The notes under the pieces are model-generated. The model did not search any database, was not told the DNA's origin, and was given only the letters and a program-made list of their open reading frames with translations. The translations under genes were made by a program, and so were the position numbers. This document shows, piece by piece, positions 1 to 4,905 of a stretch of DNA of 5,042 nt (its first letter is position 1; each line of letters starts with the position of its first letter). Source of the stretch: Parcubacteria group bacterium CG1_02_39_15 (GTDB lineage: Bacteria > Patescibacteriota > Minisyncoccia > Minisyncoccales > Paceibacteraceae); NCBI GenBank assembly GCA_001872265.1, contig MNWE01000044.1, positions 1-5,042 of the forward strand, written 5' to 3'.

Positions 1-11
1 TTTAAAAACAA

Positions 12-67
12 TCTAACCCTCTAACATTTTTACATTCCAACATTCTCACATTCCAACACTCCAACAT
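12..67. repeat. Seven-copy degenerate 8-bp tandem repeat
   Basis: Seven contiguous octamers fit the plus-strand consensus TCYAACAT: TCTAACCC, TCTAACAT, TTTTACAT, TCCAACAT, TCTCACAT, TCCAACAC and TCCAACAT. The phase is exact from 12 to 67 with no indels. The array ends at the base next to the stop codon of the minus-strand gene at 68-502, so it would lie in that gene's 3' untranslated RNA, where the unit reads AUGUURGA. The copies differ by one to three substitutions, which suggests an old array or one kept by selection on spacing. I recall similar short AATGTTGGA-like intergenic arrays in Patescibacteria genomes but cannot confirm that here. The function is unknown. The array may continue left of the window in decayed form. 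Confidence 0.8.
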
Positions 68-502
68 CTATTCAATTGGTTCTCGATAAACGTCTTCTCT
101 TTCTGGCTTTTCTGGTTTTTCTGCTTCTATTTTTTTTCTTGGTGGAGGCCTGACCGGTGTTCCAGCAATCGGCGCAATTTCTATTTTGTAAAGCTCTTCT
201 AAACTTGTTTTTACCGGATAAAAGATAAAGCGGTTGATTTCTTGGCTGACTTTTTTTGCCACCTCTTTTTCTAATTTTATTTCTTTTTCTAATGTTTCTG
301 GAAGTTCGTCTGGTGGCAAAACTCCAACTAAAACCTGGCCAACATATTCAACAATTTGGTCTAAGTTTTCTGAAATTCCATTTCGTTCACAAATCTCATA
401 AATATTGTTCCCAGTTTCCTCAGCAAAAAGAGCATCCTTTAATTCCTGAGGAAGTTTTTCGTATAACTTCCAAAATTGTTCTGAAGTGTATTTTTTAGGC
501 AT
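68..502 (-). CDS. Conserved hypothetical soluble protein, 144 aa
   Basis: The product has no signal peptide or membrane helix and is probably a cytoplasmic, mainly helical protein. Residues 17-43 (LPQELKDALFAEET...ICERNGI) and 81-105 (VAKKVSQEIN, FYPVKTSLEELY) resemble a small helical protein I associate with Patescibacteria genomes, but I cannot name the family or assign a function. The part after about residue 110 is Pro/Lys/Glu-rich (PVRPPPRKK, EKPEKPERED) and looks disordered, possibly a linker or partner-binding tail. I chose the ATG at 502, which begins MPKKYTSEQF. A TTG four codons upstream (514) would add MSSH, lies inside the promoter of the divergent gene and has no ribosome-binding site. 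The ATG also lacks a clear Shine-Dalgarno sequence. The stop is TAG, followed directly by the octamer array. The gene is divergent to the small membrane protein gene at 570. Confidence 0.85.
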   Translation of the reverse strand: MPKKYTSEQFWKLYEKLPQELKDALFAEETGNNIYEICERNGISENLDQIVEYVGQVLVGVLPPDELPETLEKEIKLEKEVAKKVSQEINRFIFYPVKTSLEELYKIEIAPIAGTPVRPPPRKKIEAEKPEKPEREDVYREPIE

Positions 503-507
503 ATGGC

Positions 508-535
508 TTGACAAAATTTTTATAGGGTGTATAAT
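508..535 (+). promoter_or_regulatory. Near-consensus sigma70-type promoter of the 107-aa gene
   Basis: A perfect -35 box TTGACA (508-513) and a perfect -10 box TATAAT (530-535) are separated by 16 bp. Transcription should begin near 542, giving a leader of about 28 nt with a Shine-Dalgarno sequence before the ATG at 570. This is the best promoter in the window. Its -35 box begins only 6 bp from the start codon of the divergent gene that starts at 502, so the two genes share one 67-bp control region. Confidence 0.85.
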
Positions 536-547
536 AGAGACAGTAAA
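519..547 (-). promoter_or_regulatory. Possible promoter of the 144-aa gene
   Basis: On the minus strand, TATAAA (524-519) is preceded at 17 bp by TTTACT (547-542), which matches four of six bases of the -35 consensus. The start of transcription would be near 512, leaving a leader of about 10 nt before the ATG at 502. The boxes overlap the -35/-10 region and transcription start of the plus-strand promoter, so polymerase could hardly occupy both at once. The call rests on weak matches in AT-rich DNA. Confidence 0.35.
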
Positions 548-555
548 AAAGAAAA

Positions 556-562
556 GAGGTGA
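556..562 (+). promoter_or_regulatory. Shine-Dalgarno GAGGTGA that fixes the start at 570
   Basis: GAGGTGA sits 7-8 nt before the ATG at 570. It selects this start over an in-frame upstream ATG at 486, which would lie 5' of the promoter itself and so would not be transcribed from it. None of the minus-strand genes in the window has a comparable site. Confidence 0.85.
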
Positions 563-569
563 ATATTAC

Positions 570-893
570 ATGATAGAATGGCTAATAGGGTTAGTAGCTG
601 CTGTAAGTGTAGTGGCTTTAGCGATACTAGTAACATTGCTCTTTAGAGAACTCAGAGGAGACCGTACTCATCTTGCCCAGCAACCAGCTCAAGTGCCAAC
701 TCAGACTGCCGCAGATCTTCGGCGAGCCCGACTTGAAGCTGTTCGTCGTTCTAGAGAGGAGTTAGAGCATCAGCTTGAGGAAGAAGAAGAACTCCTTGAG
801 TTAAAAGAGGATCGAGAGTACTATCGTGAAGAACTCAGAAAAACTAAGGAGGCTCGGCGCGCTCATCGCAAGAAGCCCACTCAATCCCCTTAA
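570..893 (+). CDS. Small membrane-anchored coiled-coil protein, 107 aa
   Basis: Residues 3-25 (IEWLIGLVAAVSVVALAILV...) form one hydrophobic helix. It is followed by the basic FRELRGDR segment, a Gln/Pro/Thr-rich linker (37-47), and an Arg/Glu-rich helical region from about 48 to 97 with EEEEELLELKE-type heptads, probably a coiled coil. The acidic N-terminus and the basic residues after the helix predict the N-terminus outside and the coiled coil in the cytoplasm. I do not recognise the family. The gene has a perfect -10/-35 pair, a good Shine-Dalgarno and an intrinsic terminator, so it is probably a monocistronic, well-expressed unit. A hand count gives about 49% G+C, against roughly 25-32% in two sampled 60-base lines of the neighbouring genes. 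It uses CGN as well as AGA for arginine. This fits recent acquisition or selection on an abundant protein. Confidence 0.8.
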   Translation: MIEWLIGLVAAVSVVALAILVTLLFRELRGDRTHLAQQPAQVPTQTAADLRRARLEAVRRSREELEHQLEEEEELLELKEDREYYREELRKTKEARRAHRKKPTQSP

Positions 894-897
894 GGGG
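886..897. other. 12-bp perfect palindrome across a stop codon
   Basis: CCCCTTAAGGGG is a perfect palindrome centred on the stop codon TAA (891-893) of the 107-aa gene. Its right arm GGGG (894-897) is also the base of the terminator stem at 894-930, so the two structures exclude each other. With almost no loop the short hairpin is unlikely to form in RNA. It could be a DNA-level site or chance. Confidence 0.5.
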
Positions 898-939
898 TAA
901 GAACAAAACGTTAAAAACTGTTTTTACCCCCATTTTTTT
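894..939 (+). terminator. Rho-independent terminator of the 107-aa gene
   Basis: GGGGTAAGAACA (894-905) pairs with TGTTTTTACCCC (919-930) over 12 bp with a single G-U pair. The loop is 13 nt, and CA plus seven T residues (933-939) follow. The stem begins at the base after the stop codon. The U-tract runs into the stop codon (938-940) of the convergent VirB6-like gene. On the minus strand the stem is followed by TTAAGGGG rather than a T-run, so it looks like a one-way terminator, although the hairpin could still define the 3' end of the convergent mRNA. Confidence 0.88.
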
Positions 940-3451
940 ATTTTAAGGTCCTTTTTTCGGCAGTTTTTTTTAATCTTTCAATTTCTTCCCATTTCTCTCT
1001 GAGACGTTTTATTCTCTCGATTTTTTGTCGTAACGTAGCTACTCTTTGTTGCTCGGTAGCGAGCCGATTTTCCCAATATGTGGTTGGTTGTCCTCTCTTT
1101 CGTAATTCTTCAATTCTCTCACGATATTTTCTTTCTTTGAGTTGTAATTTATCAAACCGAGAAAGCTTTGGTTCTTCTTCCAATATTTCTAGAACCCTCC
1201 TTCTTTTTTCAAAAGCAGCAGGAGAAATTGTAGGCTGACCTGAAGGATTTAACATATGTCTTCTTGCTTCTATTTCTATTTCTCTATAAGCTGGAGAGGT
1301 TAGAATTGATCGAGCCATTGCTGGATTTATTTTTCTTGCATATTCATCTAATTTCTCCGGAGTGTTCGTAGCATCATTTAATCCACCACGGCCTTCAATA
1401 ACATCTTTTAATTTTTTATGGCCGAAACTGTCTTGAATTTTTTGAAGATTTCTGGGGTTTCCGAGAGTTAATCCTATTCGAGTAGCAAGAGTATCAGGTT
1501 TAATTATCTTTCTAATATCCTCGGGTTTTAATTCTTTAACGTCCGTTGCTGCTGCAGCAGTATCGGTGAGGAATTGTGTTATCTCTTCTGCCGTTAATTT
1601 TGCTTTTGCTTTCGCCGTAGCTGCTACTTTATCTTTATCTACTTCCTCCTTAGTAATATATTTTAATTTTAACCCTGCTTCAATTGTTATGCCTTTGTCT
1701 CCCAGTCTTTCTTGAATTATTCCTTTTGTTTTCTTAATCTCTTCCTTTATTTCTTTCTCCTTTTCATCTCTATCCGTACCGGTTAATCCAACTAGTTTTG
1801 AATGTACCAACTCTTCTTCTCCCATATCTCCTAAAGCCTTTCGGATAGAGTGAGCCTCTTTCTGGAAATAAGGATTTTCTTTTTCAAAAATAGAGGCCCT
1901 TACAGCTTTTGCTTCTTTTTGGAATTCTGGGCTGGTGAATTCAAGGATTTCTTTGTCCGCCATTTTAGCCATATATTGTGCTCTCCATTGTGATTTAATT
2001 GGTTGCGGAAGCAGGCTGGTCTTAGCGTTAACATATGCTTCTGCTTCTGGCCCGCTCATATCATCTATTTTTTGAAGCTCTTTTCCTGGCACCCTTCTTG
2101 CCTTCTCAGCGTATTCTAAAAGTGGAGGAGCAGCAACCGCTTCCACTCCTCTGGTTGCCCAACTTATAGGTTTCCCTACTCCATATTTTAAGGGTTTGCC
2201 TAATATCGGTACTTTCCCTAAAGTTGTTTCTAATCTCTGGGCTCCAGCAGCCGCTTTTCCTAATACTCCAGCCGCGGCTCCAGCCCCAGCCCCAGCTGTC
2301 GCCGCTATTATTGCTACCTGGCCCGCTACTTTTGCTATTTTTCCTGGCATTTCAATAGCTTCTTTGGCAAACATAGCAGAAGTTCTCTTAGTTTCTCGAT
2401 AAGCAATCCATAACAAAACCAAGGGGATAAGATAGGGCAAGATATTATTCATTAAACCGAGACCACCCGGACCACAATTTGGATCTCCTGGCCGGCAAAC
2501 AAATGCGTTTATGTTGGCATTGATCATACTAATCATGGTAAATCCTAAGTAAAGGAAAAAGCCGGCAATGATTCCAATAATTGACCAGGCAATCAATTGT
2601 TCCCACCATTTTTGCCAGCTCAAAAGACTTCCACCTCTTCTGGTTGCTGGTAGAATATAAGAGACAAAGGCAATCGGAGAAAGAATGACCAAAATCCAGA
2701 GCATAATATACCGCATAATAAAAAGAGCGGAAAAGAGAATAAAAATAAATCCAGCAAAAAAATTAAAAACAATCATAATTATAATTTGCATCGCTGTCGA
2801 GATATTTGCCCAGAGATCGAAACCGGCTGTGATAATGAGGTTCCACATGGCTTGACCTGATTGCATGAGAAAATTAGAAAAACCAGTAAGTCCAGTAACC
2901 CCATTTAAGAAAAAATTCATCACAATATTTGAAGCGTCAATGATGAAACCACAAAAGACCGGGCTGAAATTGACGAGTAAAGCAATAAGGATTAAAATTG
3001 GCAAAGTTTTTTTGGCTTTATATTCTTCAATCCTCAAGGCAGTTGCTAAAGCAATAGCAACTAAAAAGACAATAAAGCCCATATTGGCGAAGTTTCGAGT
3101 AATGGATAGACCAGTATTAACAAAAGCATTTTGAGTGAATTTGAGAGAAATAAAATCTGGACTGATAATCCAACCTAAGATAAGAGCCATAATTCCAACA
3201 AAAACGGCCGAGAGAAGAAGAGGAATTCCAAAAAAGATCAAAACGACAATTTTGACCATTACAGATAATATGGCATTTGCTAGCCAACAAAATGGATCAA
3301 ACACCCCGCAACTAAAACCAGGGATTTGGGCCCAAGTTGGTTGAGGAGAAAAAATCAGACCAAAAATAACAAAAAATAAAAGAGCTAAAATCAGCCCCTT
3401 TTTGTTTAGTTTAATGAAAGTTAAGAAATAATTTTTAATTTCTTGCCTCAT
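938..3451 (-). CDS. VirB6/TrbL-like polytopic T4SS membrane protein, 837 aa
   Basis: This is probably the inner-membrane channel component of a T4SS-like machine. A signal-like helix (19-41, possible cleavage after WAQ42) is followed by hydrophobic segments near 57-97, 121-140, 148-172, 221-267, 285-310 and 332-352. The block ILSPIAFVSYILPATRRGG with SWQKWWEQLIAWS (256-290) resembles the conserved core of VirB6/TrbL-like proteins of Patescibacteria. Two CX6C motifs, C48/C55 and C319/C326, lie in loops that may face outward. An Ala/Gly-rich stretch (375-405) leads into a tail of about 430 charged residues that ends in a strong Arg/Glu/Lys coiled coil (about 750-837). The tail is much longer than in classical VirB6 (about 300 aa in total). 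The basic residues after the last helix suggest a cytoplasmic tail. The ATG lies 3 nt after the stop of the upstream gene, so translational coupling is likely. It is the last gene of the pilin operon. The family call is fairly secure; exact topology is not. Confidence 0.82.
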   Translation of the reverse strand: MRQEIKNYFLTFIKLNKKGLILALLFFVIFGLIFSPQPTWAQIPGFSCGVFDPFCWLANAILSVMVKIVVLIFFGIPLLLSAVFVGIMALILGWIISPDFISLKFTQNAFVNTGLSITRNFANMGFIVFLVAIALATALRIEEYKAKKTLPILILIALLVNFSPVFCGFIIDASNIVMNFFLNGVTGLTGFSNFLMQSGQAMWNLIITAGFDLWANISTAMQIIIMIVFNFFAGFIFILFSALFIMRYIMLWILVILSPIAFVSYILPATRRGGSLLSWQKWWEQLIAWSIIGIIAGFFLYLGFTMISMINANINAFVCRPGDPNCGPGGLGLMNNILPYLIPLVLLWIAYRETKRTSAMFAKEAIEMPGKIAKVAGQVAIIAATAGAGAGAAAGVLGKAAAGAQRLETTLGKVPILGKPLKYGVGKPISWATRGVEAVAAPPLLEYAEKARRVPGKELQKIDDMSGPEAEAYVNAKTSLLPQPIKSQWRAQYMAKMADKEILEFTSPEFQKEAKAVRASIFEKENPYFQKEAHSIRKALGDMGEEELVHSKLVGLTGTDRDEKEKEIKEEIKKTKGIIQERLGDKGITIEAGLKLKYITKEEVDKDKVAATAKAKAKLTAEEITQFLTDTAAAATDVKELKPEDIRKIIKPDTLATRIGLTLGNPRNLQKIQDSFGHKKLKDVIEGRGGLNDATNTPEKLDEYARKINPAMARSILTSPAYREIEIEARRHMLNPSGQPTISPAAFEKRRRVLEILEEEPKLSRFDKLQLKERKYRERIEELRKRGQPTTYWENRLATEQQRVATLRQKIERIKRLREKWEEIERLKKTAEKRTLK

Positions 3452-3454
3452 TTT

Positions 3455-3763
3455 TTATTTTTGACCCTGTTGTTTTTTAATTTCCTCCATTAATTTCTCT
3501 ATTTCTTTAATATCTCCTTTTATTTCTTCTTTTGGTTTCTCTATCTCGAATTTTGGTAAATTTTTTAGTTCCTCTTTTAATTGAGGCAATCTCAATTCTT
3601 CTAAAGATTTTTCTAGTGGAAAGGTCTTTATTTTTTGTTTGATATTTAGAAGATAAAGGGCGAACAAAATAACTCCGAAAATAATTATTATCACCCAGAA
3701 GATAATTTTTCTTTTTACTAAAGTCAAATTTCGAATTTTTTTTAAATATTCACTAAGGCTCAT
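3455..3763 (-). CDS. Small single-helix membrane protein of the T4SS-like operon, 102 aa
   Basis: A basic N-terminus (KKIRNLTLVKRK, 8-19) precedes one strongly hydrophobic helix (about 20-40, IIFWVIIIIFGVILF...). A Lys/Glu/Leu-rich tail follows, probably helical with a short coiled coil near 80-98. The positive N-terminus predicts N-inside, tail outside. I do not recognise a family. Its place between the pilin and VirB6-like genes, with a gap of 31 bp upstream and 3 bp downstream, suggests an accessory or assembly factor of the same envelope machine. I chose the ATG at 3763; a TTG at 3772 would add three residues (MGN) and has no better ribosome-binding site. A clear Shine-Dalgarno is absent for both. 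Confidence 0.78.
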   Translation of the reverse strand: MSLSEYLKKIRNLTLVKRKIIFWVIIIIFGVILFALYLLNIKQKIKTFPLEKSLEELRLPQLKEELKNLPKFEIEKPKEEIKGDIKEIEKLMEEIKKQQGQK

Positions 3764-3794
3764 ATTACCCAAACTTAACGGTAGTACTCTTACA

Positions 3795-4523
3795 TTATTC
3801 GCATGTTTCCGCTTCGCATTCTCCTTCTACACAATGATACCCACAGTCCGTTCCCTGTTCAACGCACTTATCAACCCTCCATTGATTTATTTCATTTTCT
3901 GAACACTTAGGGCACCATTGACAATAATCCGGGCATTCTTCTTCGGTGACATCGGAGGTAAAATAAGCTGAACAGCCGGTGGACCAGCTAGTGCTCGCCG
4001 GGACAGAACAAAATCCTTCTATACATTGAAGGGGTGGACAAGGGGTACTCTCATCGCAGATATTGAGCGAATAATTACATCTCCCGGCCTCACAAGTTTG
4101 AGATGGGCAATCCTCTTTTTTAGTGCAGTACCTGGTTTCTATTGGTTTTTCCCTTAAAATCACCAGCTCAGGATTAATAGTAGTTAAAATTAAATAAGAA
4201 GAAAATAGAATAATTAAACCTAATATAGCTGAAAAGATTTGGTCTCTGGCGTCAGCCATAACGGTTGGGTTGCCAGCCGAAATTAGGTAACGGAAACCGC
4301 CATAAAGTAAGGCTCCGAAGCAAATTATCCCGATAATCATCAAAGCGAAATTGTAAATGGCTACAATATAATCTGGTAAAGCTGGGAGACAAGTAGAGGT
4401 TAGGCCGGGGATTGGAACCTCAAGGTGTCGGCAGGCCTCTTCGTCCTTAGAAAAAGCAATTATCGGGAGAACTAGTGAGATTATAAAGAGAAAACTAATA
4501 AGGATTTCTTTACGCTTTGTCAT
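3795..4523 (-). CDS. VirB2-like (T4SS) pilin with Cys-rich C-terminal domain, 242 aa
   Basis: A signal peptide (1-25, KRK then a hydrophobic core, probable cleavage AFS|KDE) is followed by a short exported segment with C31 and C45. The pilin core has two helices, about 52-76 (YIVAIYNFALMIIGI, then GALLYGGFRYLISAGNP) and 95-117. The loop ISAGNPTVMADARDQI and the ending TTINPELV are typical of the T4SS pilin family common in Patescibacteria. The core should cross the membrane twice and leave the C-terminus outside. Residues 133-242 form an extension with 18 cysteines: two copies of C-x5-C-x4-C-x4-C (133-149 and 156-172), a C-x3-C-x2-C-x2-C cluster (197-207), and a looser third copy (220-236). 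Known VirB2-type pilins lack such a domain; I infer a disulfide-rich surface or adhesion module. It is first in the operon with the genes at 3763 and 3451. No Shine-Dalgarno precedes the ATG. Confidence 0.85.
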   Translation of the reverse strand: MTKRKEILISFLFIISLVLPIIAFSKDEEACRHLEVPIPGLTSTCLPALPDYIVAIYNFALMIIGIICFGALLYGGFRYLISAGNPTVMADARDQIFSAILGLIILFSSYLILTTINPELVILREKPIETRYCTKKEDCPSQTCEAGRCNYSLNICDESTPCPPLQCIEGFCSVPASTSWSTGCSAYFTSDVTEEECPDYCQWCPKCSENEINQWRVDKCVEQGTDCGYHCVEGECEAETCE

Positions 4524-4670
4524 ACCGCTTTAATTATAAAACAAATTTAAATAAATTTCTAATTTGGAATAAGAAATCAGTAAAATAACTTCTATCATTT
4601 TTTGTCGAAAAATTTAAAATTTTTTGTTAATTTAATCCAATCTTTGACTTCTAAAGTTTCGGCTCTATTT
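4524..4670. other. AT-rich intergenic region between hicA and the pilin operon
   Basis: This 147-bp gap is strongly AT-rich and has no convincing coding frame. It holds the putative pilin-operon promoter and an all-A/T inverted repeat, AAAAATTT-A-AAATTTTT (4608-4624). That repeat can be extended by a G-T and a C-G pair (4606, 4626), but it has no stable G+C stem and is a poor terminator candidate for hicA. The A/T tracts upstream of the -35 box could act as an UP element or bend the DNA. Confidence 0.5.
4533..4561 (-). promoter_or_regulatory. Putative promoter of the pilin operon
   Basis: On the minus strand a perfect TATAAT (4538-4533) is preceded at 17 bp by TAGAAA (4561-4556), a four-of-six match to TTGACA. 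The region upstream is AT-rich. Only 9 bp separate the -10 box from the ATG at 4523, so transcription would start about 3-4 nt before the start codon. That implies a nearly leaderless mRNA, in line with the lack of a Shine-Dalgarno sequence. In DNA this AT-rich a TATAAT match could be chance. Confidence 0.5.
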
Positions 4671-4897
4671 TTACAATTCACTAAATTCTTTTGTTGAAAG
4701 TCCAGTAGCTTCAATGATATCCTTTAGAGTTTTTCGCTTAATAATTTTACCTGGGTGCCGCGGCACTATTGCTATTTTGCCATCAATATCTCTGACCCAC
4801 ATTTCGTGATTACCTTTCGCATACCGGTAGAATCTAAAACCAGCCTTCCGAGTTTTTTAATAATTTGCTTATCGGTTAAGGCCGGAAATTTAGGCAT
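4671..4897 (-). pseudogene. hicA: HicA-type mRNA interferase toxin gene, frameshifted
   Basis: HicA toxins are small double-stranded RNA-binding-fold ribonucleases that cleave mRNA. From the ATG at 4897 the frame reads MPKFPALTDKQIIKK and then loses similarity after about residue 17, stopping at TAG (4774-4772) after 41 residues. The -1 frame from about 4844 continues as AGFRFYRYAKGNHEMWV, then RHPGKIIKRKTLKDII and GLSTKEFSEL, ending at TAA 4673-4671. This is the HicA body, with the expected Gly-x-His (GNH) holding the probable catalytic histidine. One missing base, in the A6 run (4853-4858) or in GGAAGG (4849-4844), explains it. The repaired product would be about 75 residues, normal for the family. 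It may be a real inactivation or a sequencing/assembly error in a homopolymer. The gene starts 8 bp after the hicB stop and has no clear Shine-Dalgarno. Confidence 0.85.
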
Positions 4898-4905
4898 AAA
4901 CCAAA

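Noticed and set aside
12..67. The octamer array as a CRISPR array
   Set aside because: The units are 8 bp and contiguous with no spacers, far from a 24-40 bp repeat/spacer pattern, and no cas gene is near.
256..498. Plus-strand 80-residue open frame
   Set aside because: It lies wholly antisense to the 144-aa gene, has no ribosome-binding site, and its hydrophobic composition is what the complement of Lys/Glu-rich coding DNA gives.
486..569. Upstream ATG extending the 107-aa protein by 28 residues
   Set aside because: It lies before the promoter, so it would not be transcribed from it; the ATG at 570 has a Shine-Dalgarno and starts a clean membrane helix.
2196..3344. Three plus-strand open frames of 68-89 codons
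   Set aside because: They are antisense to the VirB6-like gene with Ala- or Lys-rich shadow composition, no ribosome-binding sites and no recognisable motifs.
3761..3772. TTG at 3772 as the start of the single-helix protein
   Set aside because: The ATG three codons later gives the same protein with no loss, and no ribosome-binding site favours TTG.
3903..3935. CPDYCQWCPKC in the pilin as a zinc ribbon
   Set aside because: The segment is predicted to be outside the cell and embedded among many other cysteines, so disulfides are more likely; a metal site cannot be excluded.
4608..4624. A/T inverted repeat as an intrinsic terminator of hicBA
   Set aside because: The stem is all A-T, has a single-base centre and no separate G+C core, so it would not be stable enough; such dyads are expected by chance in this AT-rich gap.
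4844..4858. Programmed -1 ribosomal frameshift in hicA
   Set aside because: The A6-C run is not in the phase needed for a tandem slippery heptamer, and HicA is not known to need frameshifting. Deletion or sequencing error is simpler.
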